Positions 4,741 through 11,381 of a stretch of DNA of 11,381 nt are shown here, one piece after another. The notes below the pieces were generated by a model. It was not told the DNA's origin. It saw nothing but the letters and a program-made list of their open reading frames with translations, and ran no database searches. Positions within the stretch are counted from its first letter, which is position 1. The number at the start of each line of letters is the position of its first letter. A program made the position numbers and the translations under genes. Where the stretch lies: contig CAZMOG010000063.1 in the NCBI GenBank assembly GCA_964567845.1, forward strand, positions 1-11,381, given 5' to 3'. This DNA comes from RGIG9079 sp964567845 (lineage in GTDB: Bacteria > Bacteroidota > Bacteroidia > Bacteroidales > Marinifilaceae).

Positions 4741-7180
4741 TCAGTAATTTTTCCAATGAATATTCATCCATCAATACATTCCTTGGCTTACTTCCCGATG
4801 CCGGGCCAACAATTCCGGCACTCTCAAGCTGGTCCATAATACGGCCTGCTCTGTTGAAGCCAATTCCGAAACGGCGTTGTAATGCTCCAATCGAACCCTG
4901 CTGGCATCCAACTACGAAACGTGCACACTCTTCGAACATTTTGTCGTAGTCACCGGTTCCTCCAAGTGGAATGTCGTCGGTTTCACCCTTTTCGGCTATG
5001 TACTCGGGTAGTTCATAGGCTGATGGATAACCTTGTTGGTTTGAAATGTATTTTGTAATCTTCTCAACTTCGGGGGTATCGACAAAGGCACACTGAACAC
5101 GAGTAACCTCGCTACCAATCGAGATAAGCATATCTCCTCGTCCAATAAGCTGGTTTGCTCCTGGAGCATCGAGAATGGTTCTTGAATCTACCATCTGTGC
5201 CACCTTGAATGCTATGCGTGCAGGGAAGTTGGCCTTAATGGTACCTGTAATGATGTTGGTACTTGGACGTTGTGTGGCAATAATCATGTGTATTCCAACG
5301 GCACGAGCAAGTTGGGCAATTCTGCATATCGGCTTCTCAACCTCTTTTCCTGCAGTCATAATCAGGTCGGCAAACTCATCGACAATCACCACTATGTATG
5401 GCAAGTAGCGGTGTCCGTTATTAGGATTCAACTGACGTTTTGAGAACTTTTCGTTATACTCCTTAACTGTACGGCAGTACGCCTTTTCGAGCAATGAATA
5501 GCGGTTATCCATTTCAAGGCACAGTGAGTTCAGTGTGTTTACAACCTTGTCATTGTCGGTAATGATAGGCTTCTCCACATCGGGAAGCTTTGCAAGGAAG
5601 TGCTTCTCGATAATCGAATATATGCTCAGCTCAACCTTTTTAGGGTCGATCATAACGAACTTCAACTGTGCAGGGTGTTTTTTGTACAGGAGCGAGGTTA
5701 TGATTGCATTCAATCCAACCGATTTACCCTGTCCTGTTGCTCCTGCCACAAGCATGTGGGGCATTTTTGCCAAATCGAATGTGTAGGGCTCGTTTGAGAT
5801 GGTCCTACCGATTACTACGGGAAGTGCAAACTTCGACTCCTGGAACTTTTTCGATGCAATCAATGCCTTCATTGGAACAATCTGCGGATTACGGTTCGGA
5901 ACCTCGATACCCACGGTTCCTTGACCGGGAATAGGTGCAATGATTCTGATTCCCAATGCAGACAGACTTAGGGCAATATCATCCTCAAGATTCTTGATTT
6001 TGGCAATCTTTACTCCCGGAGCAGGCACAATTTCATACAGAGTGACTGTTGGTCCGATAGTTGCTTGAATCTTTACAATATCAATCTTGTAGTTTTGCAG
6101 AGTATCGACAATCTTTTGCTTGTTTGCCTCAAGCTCCTCTTCTGTAACTACCGATGAGTCGCTTGTGAAGTCGGCAAGAAGGTCGAGAGTGGGGTATTTG
6201 TATCGAGACAAATCAAGTGTAGGATCATAGTCGGGCTGATTCTCACCAATCTTCTCATCCTCTTTAATTTCGGTAACCTCGAACTCTATCGTGTTTGGAG
6301 AGATTGGCTCTTCGTCATCTAAATTAAAGTCCTTTTTCTCTATGATCTCCTCTTCAATCTCCTCTATCTTCTCCTCTTCAAAATCGCTATAGTCGTTGTT
6401 ATCGCTCTGCTCTTCAGTCTGCTCCTTGTTGCAATTCGGATCTTCGTTATAATTCTGCTCATCGTTACAATTCTGCTTCTCCATTGCAGCCTGCTCCATT
6501 TGCTCTGCACGTTCGGCAGCCAATGCGGCTTTGCGCTCTTTGCGAGCCTGCCATGATGAGCTGATAGCATTGGTTATGCGGTAGAAAATCGAGCGGAAAC
6601 CAAAGTAGAGCAACAGTATGAATGTTGCCAACAGTGTTATAAAGGTTCCGGCTTCGCCTATAAAGGCATCGAGCCATAGACTGATATAGTATCCATGGGC
6701 GCCTCCAAGATACAGATAACCCGTGTCGGCATTTGTAAGTTTTGTAAAGTTCTCGGAAATGTATCCTAAGAACAGTGAAATCCAAATCATAAGTGCAAGG
6801 CTTACTGCAATGTGCTTCAGGTACTTGTCAAATGATTTGAATAAGATTCTTGTGCCAATGACTGCAAGAATATAGCAAATTATCAATGCACTTGTTCCAA
6901 TACACTGATTAATAAGATAGTCTGAAATCTTCGCTCCAAGGGGGCCTCCCCAGTTTTTGGCATCGACACCAATGTTGAGTATCTCATAGAAACCCTTGCC
7001 GGCAACATGATAGTCCATGCCGCCATAGATAAAGAAACTGACCAAAGATATAAAGAGATAGATAGTGAATACATAAAAGAGTATTCCGATGGCAACTCTT
7101 GTGCCCTCGCCCTTTAAAATTGAAAAATCAAAATTGAATTTAGGTTTGCTCTTTGCAGGTTTCTTATATTCTCGCTTCAT
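4730..7180 (-). CDS. ftsK: DNA translocase FtsK/SpoIIIE family
   Basis: At 816 residues this is a normal Bacteroidetes FtsK. It pumps chromosomal DNA at the division septum and delivers the dimer-resolution site to the recombinases. The N-terminal membrane domain has hydrophobic segments near 28-51, 94-113, 122-141 and 177-199. A charged linker (about 205-320) includes an Asn-rich repeat near 236-253 and a very acidic stretch near 267-315. The translocase motor follows: alpha domain from about 345, Walker A GATGQGKS (480-487), Walker B IVVIVDE (596-602), and an IATQRPS segment (634-640). The C-terminal winged-helix gamma domain (about 745-816, CQQGSIGALQRRFGIGFNRA) is the part that reads KOPS-type orienting sequences. 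The ATG at 7180 gives a basic cytoplasmic start, MKREYKK. It lies 111 bp downstream of purC on the same strand and overlaps the CPBP gene by 11 nt. No clear -7 box was found immediately upstream. Confidence 0.96.
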   Translation of the reverse strand: MKREYKKPAKSKPKFNFDFSILKGEGTRVAIGILFYVFTIYLFISLVSFFIYGGMDYHVAGKGFYEILNIGVDAKNWGGPLGAKISDYLINQCIGTSALIICYILAVIGTRILFKSFDKYLKHIAVSLALMIWISLFLGYISENFTKLTNADTGYLYLGGAHGYYISLWLDAFIGEAGTFITLLATFILLLYFGFRSIFYRITNAISSSWQARKERKAALAAERAEQMEQAAMEKQNCNDEQNYNEDPNCNKEQTEEQSDNNDYSDFEEEKIEEIEEEIIEKKDFNLDDEEPISPNTIEFEVTEIKEDEKIGENQPDYDPTLDLSRYKYPTLDLLADFTSDSSVVTEEELEANKQKIVDTLQNYKIDIVKIQATIGPTVTLYEIVPAPGVKIAKIKNLEDDIALSLSALGIRIIAPIPGQGTVGIEVPNRNPQIVPMKALIASKKFQESKFALPVVIGRTISNEPYTFDLAKMPHMLVAGATGQGKSVGLNAIITSLLYKKHPAQLKFVMIDPKKVELSIYSIIEKHFLAKLPDVEKPIITDNDKVVNTLNSLCLEMDNRYSLLEKAYCRTVKEYNEKFSKRQLNPNNGHRYLPYIVVIVDEFADLIMTAGKEVEKPICRIAQLARAVGIHMIIATQRPSTNIITGTIKANFPARIAFKVAQMVDSRTILDAPGANQLIGRGDMLISIGSEVTRVQCAFVDTPEVEKITKYISNQQGYPSAYELPEYIAEKGETDDIPLGGTGDYDKMFEECARFVVGCQQGSIGALQRRFGIGFNRAGRIMDQLESAGIVGPASGSKPRNVLMDEYSLEKLLNEL

Positions 7181-7223
7181 TATCGAATTATATTTTAACA
7201 GCTTCTAACTTTTATAGATAGGG

Positions 7224-7251
7224 GAAGCCGAAAGTATAAACTATCGGCTTC
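7224..7251 (-). terminator. Hairpin between purC and ftsK, possible terminator or attenuator
   Basis: GAAGCCGA (7224-7231) pairs with TCGGCTTC (7244-7251), with three further inner pairs AGT/ACT around the loop ATAA after one A-A mismatch. It lies 40 bp past the purC stop in the 111-bp spacer before ftsK. On the minus strand it is followed by CCCCTATC rather than a T tract, so termination may be partial; it could equally protect or separate two transcripts. Confidence 0.5.
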
Positions 7252-7291
7252 GCTATGGTGATGTGGGGTTTGCCCACTAACTACCTCTTTT

Positions 7292-8236
7292 TTATAGAGA
7301 GTTGATGAACTTTATTACGTTCTCCTCAATTCTCTTGATTACATCGGTATCCTCGCTCTTAACGAATTTCTCACCGGTGATCTGCTCGTACAACTCAATG
7401 TAGCGCTCGGTAATACCTGCAACAACCTGGTCGGTCATCTCCGGTACCTGCTCGCCGTCGCGTCCCTGGAATCCATTCTCCATAAGCCACTCGCGAACGA
7501 ACTCTTTTGAAAGTTGTTTCTGGCGCTCGCCCTTTGCTTGGCGCTCCTCGTATCCCTCTGCGTAGAAGTAGCGCGAAGAGTCGGGGGTGTGAATCTCATC
7601 GATTAGATAAATCTTTCCATCTTTCTTACCAAACTCATATTTGGTGTCAACAAGAATCAAACCCATCTTTGCTGCAATCTCGGTTCCACGCTTGAACAGT
7701 GCGTAGGTGTACTTCTCAAGAATTTCATAATCCTCTTGAGTTACAATGCCCTGTGCAATAATCTCCTCTTTTGAGATGTTTTCATCGTGTCCCTCATCGG
7801 CTTTTGTTGTAGGGGTGATGATAGGCTCAGGGAATTTCTGGTTCTCGACCATTCCCTCGGGAAGTGGATTACCACACAACATTCTCTCGCCAGCCTTATA
7901 TGAACGCCATGAGCTACCGGTCAAATATCCGCGGATAACCATCTCAACCTTGAATGGTTCGCACTTGTGACCAACGGTAACCATTGGGTCGGGAGTTGCA
8001 ATCTTCCAGTTTGGACAAATGTCGGTTGTCGCATCAAGGAACTTTGCAGCAATCTGGTTCAAAACCTGTCCTTTGTAAGGAATACCCTTTGGTAGAACAA
8101 CGTCGAACGCTGAAATTCTGTCTGAAACCAACATAACCATATACTCGTCGTTAATGTTATAAACATCGCGAACCTTTCCATGGTAAACACTCTTCTGTTT
8201 AGGGAAGTTGAAATCGGTATTTACAATTGCCTCCAT
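7292..8236 (-). CDS. purC: Phosphoribosylaminoimidazole-succinocarboxamide synthase (SAICAR synthetase)
   Basis: PurC joins CAIR to L-aspartate using ATP to form SAICAR in de novo purine synthesis, in the cytoplasm. The 314-residue protein has the nucleotide-binding GKVRDVY (20-26), SDRISAFD (38-45), and the family signature DEIHTPDSSRYF starting near 213. It belongs to the longer (about 310 aa) PurC type common in Bacteroidetes rather than the roughly 240-aa E. coli type. I chose the ATG at 8236, giving MEAIVNTDFNFP, because the family starts a few residues before the FNFPxQKSVYHGK segment. The frame is open to a TTG at 8281, but those 15 residues are not conserved. It lies 58 bp downstream of phoH on the same strand with a candidate promoter in the spacer, so it may be both read through from phoH and transcribed on its own. 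Confidence 0.96.
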   Translation of the reverse strand: MEAIVNTDFNFPKQKSVYHGKVRDVYNINDEYMVMLVSDRISAFDVVLPKGIPYKGQVLNQIAAKFLDATTDICPNWKIATPDPMVTVGHKCEPFKVEMVIRGYLTGSSWRSYKAGERMLCGNPLPEGMVENQKFPEPIITPTTKADEGHDENISKEEIIAQGIVTQEDYEILEKYTYALFKRGTEIAAKMGLILVDTKYEFGKKDGKIYLIDEIHTPDSSRYFYAEGYEERQAKGERQKQLSKEFVREWLMENGFQGRDGEQVPEMTDQVVAGITERYIELYEQITGEKFVKSEDTDVIKRIEENVIKFINSL

Positions 8237-8285
8237 TGTATTGCTATCTATTTTAATTGTCAATATTTCTACTTTTAACAAGTTT

Positions 8286-8293
8286 CAAAGTTA
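8286..8293 (-). promoter_or_regulatory. Candidate -7 promoter box for purC
   Basis: On the minus strand TAACTTTG (8293-8286) matches TAnnTTTG, the Bacteroidetes -7 element, in the spacer just after the phoH stop. It would give a leader of about 45 nt before the purC ATG at 8236. No convincing TTG-type -33 element is seen at the expected spacing, so confidence is limited. Confidence 0.35.
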
Positions 8294-8294
8294 G

Positions 8295-9347
8295 TTATTT
8301 TTTTTCGCTATCCTCGGAAACCGATTCAGTTTTTTTGTTCTCTGTTGCAACTCCTTTTGCTACGCTCTTTCTTTTAGCCTCAATCTTCTCTGCAACAGCC
8401 AATTCACGCTCTCCCTCTTTGTCATAGGCTTTCACAATGTCCTTTACCAATCGGTGACGTACAATATCGCCCTCGTCGAACTGTACAAAGGCAATACCGC
8501 GAATCTTTTGCAGGATTTTAAAGGCGTGAGCCAAACCGCTATCGGTTTTATGTGGCAAATCAATCTGGCTCATATCACCGGTAATGACAAATTTGGCGCT
8601 GACTCCCATACGGGTCAAAAACATCTTTAGCTGATTGCGTGTGGTGTTTTGAGCTTCATCGAGAATAACGAATGCATCGTTCAGGGTTCTTCCGCGCATA
8701 TATGCCAAAGGAGCAATCTGAATGGTCTCGTTTTCAAGATACTCATTTAGCTTTCTGCCCGGAATCATGTCCGACAGAGCATCATAAAGTGGTTGCAAAT
8801 ACGGGTCGATTTTCTCCTTCATATCACCAGGAAGAAAACCTAAATTCTCGCCGGCTTCTACTGCCGGACGGCTCAAAATGATGCGCTTTACCTCTTTGTT
8901 TTTAAGAGCCTTTACCGCCAATGCAATGGCTGTGTAGGTTTTTCCCGAACCTGCAGGACCGGTGGCAAAGAGCAGGTCGTTTGTAACAGATAGTTCAACT
9001 AATTTTTTCTGGTTTGCACTACGGGCGCGGATAATTTTTCCGTTGTTACCAAACAGTATAATGCTTGCAGGATCATCAGGGTCTTCGACCTGTTTATCCT
9101 CAAGAATAATGCGTTTTAAGTTTGCAAGGGTCAGCATATTGTAGCGTTCGTAATGCTCCAATAGAGCCTGTACCTTCATGGTGAACAACAATGTCTCCTC
9201 CTCTTCGCCTTGAACTATTAGCTCATCCCCTCGTCCAATAATTCTCAACTTTGGAAAGAGTGCTTTGAGCACATCGAGTTTGGAGTTGTTAACTCCGTAG
9301 AAATCAAGCGGATCAATCTCGCCAATACTTATTCTCTTTTCTATCAT
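8295..9347 (-). CDS. phoH: PhoH-like ATPase (YbeZ type)
   Basis: This 350-residue cytoplasmic P-loop ATPase is of the PhoH/YbeZ family, which in many bacteria partners with the endoribonuclease YbeY in rRNA maturation and RNA quality control. An N-terminal region (about 1-105) precedes the ATPase. Walker A is GPAGSGKT (130-137), the sequence RPAVEAGENLGFLPG (about 160-174) is typical of the family, and Walker B is FVILDEAQN (226-234). A sensor-like VITGDMSQID lies near 255. The C-terminal 40 residues are charged and low in complexity (Lys/Glu/Ser), a common tail. I chose the ATG at 9347, giving MIEKRISIGEI; the TTG just before it adds a single residue. It is divergent from mazG and 58 bp upstream of purC. 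Its annotated phosphate-starvation link in E. coli should not be transferred here. Confidence 0.94.
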   Translation of the reverse strand: MIEKRISIGEIDPLDFYGVNNSKLDVLKALFPKLRIIGRGDELIVQGEEEETLLFTMKVQALLEHYERYNMLTLANLKRIILEDKQVEDPDDPASIILFGNNGKIIRARSANQKKLVELSVTNDLLFATGPAGSGKTYTAIALAVKALKNKEVKRIILSRPAVEAGENLGFLPGDMKEKIDPYLQPLYDALSDMIPGRKLNEYLENETIQIAPLAYMRGRTLNDAFVILDEAQNTTRNQLKMFLTRMGVSAKFVITGDMSQIDLPHKTDSGLAHAFKILQKIRGIAFVQFDEGDIVRHRLVKDIVKAYDKEGERELAVAEKIEAKRKSVAKGVATENKKTESVSEDSEKK

Positions 9348-9378
9348 CAATATTTATAATGTAATCCGGAATTATTCT

Positions 9379-9386
9379 TAATTTTG
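9379..9386 (+). promoter_or_regulatory. Candidate -7 promoter box for mazG, in the phoH-mazG divergent region
   Basis: TAATTTTG (9379-9386) matches TAnnTTTG and would give a leader of about 30 nt before the mazG ATG at 9420. On the opposite strand TACCTTCG (9400-9393) is a one-mismatch version pointing toward phoH, so the 72-bp spacer could hold two back-to-back promoters. No clear -33 element accompanies either box. Confidence 0.35.
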
Positions 9387-9419
9387 TAAGTGCGAAGGTA
9401 GTGAATAAATTTAAAAGTC

Positions 9420-10181
9420 ATGGATAGAAAATTAAAAGCATTTGAAGAATTGTTGAATATAATGGTTGAACTGCGTGAAAAGTGTCCTTGGGATCGAAAG
9501 CAGACCATGGAGAGTCTGCGCCCTTTAACCATCGAGGAGACATACGAATTGTGCGATGCCGTTATGAACAACGATATTTCCGATATTAAGAAGGAGCTTG
9601 GCGATTTGATTATGCACATTACATTCTATGCCAGAATTGCAGAGGAGCAGGGGCTTTTTGATATTGGCGATGTTCTAAATTCCGTTTGCGAGAAGTTGAA
9701 GTACCGTCATCCACATATTTATGGCAATGTTCGGGCCGATTCCGCCCAGCAAGTGTTGGAGAATTGGGAGAAACTTAAGTTAAAAGAGGATGGGCGAGTG
9801 CACAAGGTTTTAGAGGGCGTGCCGGCTTCACTGCCATCGCTTGTTAAAGCGTTGCGTTTGCAGGAGAAGGCTGCCGGTGTGGGGTTTGATTGGGGAACCA
9901 AAGAGGAGGTCTGGGCCAAGGTACGCGAGGAGGTTGCAGAGTTCCAGGCAGAGGTTCTTGCCGGTAACAAGGCGGCAATGGAGGATGAGTTTGGTGATAT
10001 GCTCTTCTCGTTGGTAAATATGGCTCGCAAATATGGTATTAATCCCGATAACGCACTTGAGAAGACCAATAATAAATTTATTTCGCGTTTTAATTATGTT
10101 GAGGATAACGCAGGGCGTCCGTTGCCGGAGATGAGTTTGGAGGAGATGGATGTGTTGTGGAATGAGGCGAAAGAGAGATAA
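9420..10181 (+). CDS. mazG: Nucleoside triphosphate pyrophosphohydrolase MazG
   Basis: MazG hydrolyses (d)NTPs to the monophosphates and pyrophosphate, a house-cleaning activity that in E. coli also affects ppGpp and survival under starvation. At 253 residues it is close to E. coli MazG (263) and has both tandem MazG domains. The first domain shows CPWDRKQTMESLRP (22-35) and the metal-binding E39/E40/E43 with E59 and D62 in KKELGD. The second has E170, E171 and E174 in REEVAEFQAE, with E190 and D193 in EDEFGD, and then NNKFISRF near 217-224. The linker carries the family's RHPHIYG (96-102). The ATG at 9420 begins MDRKLKAFEELL, as expected for the family. The gene is divergent from phoH and convergent with the helicase gene; no mazEF toxin pair is nearby. 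Confidence 0.95.
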   Translation: MDRKLKAFEELLNIMVELREKCPWDRKQTMESLRPLTIEETYELCDAVMNNDISDIKKELGDLIMHITFYARIAEEQGLFDIGDVLNSVCEKLKYRHPHIYGNVRADSAQQVLENWEKLKLKEDGRVHKVLEGVPASLPSLVKALRLQEKAAGVGFDWGTKEEVWAKVREEVAEFQAEVLAGNKAAMEDEFGDMLFSLVNMARKYGINPDNALEKTNNKFISRFNYVEDNAGRPLPEMSLEEMDVLWNEAKER

Positions 10182-10192
10182 GGTGTAAACAA

Positions 10193-10219
10193 AGAGAGTT
10201 TCGCACTGCGAAACTCTCT
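10193..10219. terminator. Bidirectional hairpin terminator between mazG and the DEAD helicase gene
   Basis: AGAGAGTTTCG (10193-10203) pairs perfectly with CGAAACTCTCT (10209-10219) around the loop CACTG, an 11-bp stem starting 11 bp after the mazG stop. The plus side continues GATTTCTAACTTT and the minus side continues TTTGTTTAC, so both convergent transcripts could end here. Confidence 0.75.
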
Positions 10220-10244
10220 GATTTCTAACTTTAAACTCCTTATC

Positions 10245-11381
10245 CTATCTTTTCTTCTTTTTCAGTCGGCCCTCGCGGTTGCGGTCAAGGCGAGATTTTT
10301 GTGGTGTTTTGCTGTTTTTGGCCGATTTTGCATGAAATGCACCACCTCCTTGAGGCTTGCTTGAGTTTTGATATGCAATATTTCGTGTCTGAACCTTCTC
10401 CTCGTCTAATAGAATGTCCGAGATTACAACATTTTCCGGAATCTCAACCTGCTTAATTTCGTTATTGATAAGCTTTTGAATGTTTTCGAATAGAGGAATC
10501 TCTTTTTCGCCAACGAAACTTATTGCAACTCCATCTTTTCCGGCACGGCCTGTTCTTCCAATTCTGTGGATGTACTCCTCGGGTTCAAATGGAATGTCGA
10601 AGTTTATGACGTGGCTAATATCTTGAACATCAATACCTCGTGCAGCAACATCCGATGATACCAATATTCTTGAACGTCCTTCTTTAAATGCTCTTAATGC
10701 ATTCAAACGTGTGTTTTGTGCTTTATTTGAGTGAATTATGCTTAACTCATCTTTCCAGAAATCGGCAAGTTTATCTGTAATTCTGTCGGCATTCTTTTTG
10801 CTTTCGGTAAAGACCATTACTCGTTTGAAGGTCTCTTTGTCCTCTAATAAACCTTTTAACAGATTGATTTTGGTCATGATGTTTGGAACGCTGATATAGA
10901 ATTGGTCAATATTCTCAACTGTAGTTGCCTGAGGTGTGACCTCGATTCTGGCAGGATTTATCAGGAACTCTTCGGCAATTTTGGCAATCGAGTCCGAGAA
11001 CGTTGCCGAAAAAAGCATTGTTTGGTGTTTGGGGACTACCCCCATTATTGAGCGTAGTTGGGGCATAAATCCCATATCCAACATTCGGTCGGCCTCGTCC
11101 ACTACAATTGTCTTAATGTCCTGGGTACGGATGATGCGGTTAAAGTAGATGTCCATGAAACGGCCGGGAGTGGCTACAATTAGGTCTGCGCCCTCGTTCA
11201 CCCTTGCCTGTTGTGTGCGTATGTTTGTTCCTCCATAAACGCCAACGCAACGAATATCCATATACTCGGTCAATAGTTCAACGCTTTCACATACTTGAAC
11301 TACCAATTCACGAGTCGGCACTACAACCAATGCACGTGGATAGTGGCCTTGTGCGTAGTGAAGCTTTACCAATATAGGCAT
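10245..11381 (-). CDS. DEAD-box RNA helicase, 5' end outside the window
   Basis: This is an ATP-dependent RNA unwinding enzyme of the RhlE/CsdA-like group, acting in ribosome assembly or mRNA turnover. The visible 378 residues begin inside the first RecA domain: the frame is open to the edge, and the Q motif and Walker A (motif I) are missing because the window ends, not because the gene is damaged. Numbering from the first visible residue, motif Ia is VVPTREL (19-25), then GG (50-51), motif Ib TPGR (71-74), motif II DEAD (95-98), motif III SAT (125-127), motif IV VMVFTES (188-194), motif V RGIDVQD (248-254) and motif VI HRIGRTGR (272-279). The C-terminal tail (about 335-378) is basic and low in complexity, ending in KKKKR, as in many Bacteroidetes DEAD helicases, and probably adds RNA binding. 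The exact paralogue (rhlE, csdA/deaD) cannot be settled. Confidence 0.95.
   Translation of the reverse strand: MPILVKLHYAQGHYPRALVVVPTRELVVQVCESVELLTEYMDIRCVGVYGGTNIRTQQARVNEGADLIVATPGRFMDIYFNRIIRTQDIKTIVVDEADRMLDMGFMPQLRSIMGVVPKHQTMLFSATFSDSIAKIAEEFLINPARIEVTPQATTVENIDQFYISVPNIMTKINLLKGLLEDKETFKRVMVFTESKKNADRITDKLADFWKDELSIIHSNKAQNTRLNALRAFKEGRSRILVSSDVAARGIDVQDISHVINFDIPFEPEEYIHRIGRTGRAGKDGVAISFVGEKEIPLFENIQKLINNEIKQVEIPENVVISDILLDEEKVQTRNIAYQNSSKPQGGGAFHAKSAKNSKTPQKSRLDRNREGRLKKKKR

Noticed and set aside
9347..9619. Minus-strand 90-codon frame upstream of phoH and across the start of mazG
   Set aside because: It is antisense to the conserved N-terminal MazG domain and covers the divergent promoter region; no domain is visible.
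9420..10181. MazG as part of a toxin-antitoxin or phage-defence locus
   Set aside because: No mazE or mazF gene is near, and the two-domain form matches the housekeeping enzyme.

Overview
The window looks like a chromosomal segment of a Bacteroidales bacterium, probably a gut metagenome-type assembly because it contains a 10-N scaffold gap. The evidence is protein-level resemblance to Bacteroides/Prevotella-type proteins (PurC, PhoH, a secreted C1B peptidase, FtsK with a long acidic linker), weak or absent Shine-Dalgarno sequences, and several matches to the Bacteroidetes -7 promoter element TAnnTTTG. Most of it is housekeeping DNA. Genus cannot be fixed from the sequence alone.

Layout, left to right. 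Bases 55-608 (+) hold a broken piece of an RHS-family polymorphic toxin: the end of the conserved RHS core (YCANNP...DPDG) followed by a short C-terminal domain carrying a zinc-protease HExxH motif. Its reading frame breaks at an A7 run, and its shifted frame runs into the 3' end of ispE on the other strand. Next comes a two-gene minus-strand operon, PAP2 phosphatase then ispE, with start and stop overlapping as ATGA and a very close promoter. A divergent gene encodes an HdeD/DUF308 membrane protein. It meets the next minus-strand operon at a long, probably bidirectional terminator.

That second minus-strand operon is ftsK, then a CPBP-family membrane protease, then a secreted C1B cysteine peptidase. 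The three genes overlap by 11 and 4 nt, so they are probably translated in a coupled way. The peptidase gene is interrupted by the N gap. Upstream on the same strand lie phoH and purC, each with a plausible start downstream of the longest open frame. Divergent from phoH is mazG (+), which ends at a strong hairpin shared with a convergent, 5'-truncated DEAD-box RNA helicase gene that runs off the right edge.

Functionally the genes cover isoprenoid precursor synthesis (ispE), lipid or polyprenyl phosphate hydrolysis (PAP2), chromosome segregation (ftsK), purine synthesis (purC), RNA and ribosome quality control (phoH, DEAD helicase), nucleotide house-cleaning (mazG) and envelope proteolysis (CPBP, C1B). 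The most unusual part is the left edge: an orphan RHS toxin tip whose zincin domain becomes whole only after a -1 frameshift at a perfect A AAA AAG heptamer. I see no CRISPR array, tRNA, rRNA, insertion sequence or intact defence system.
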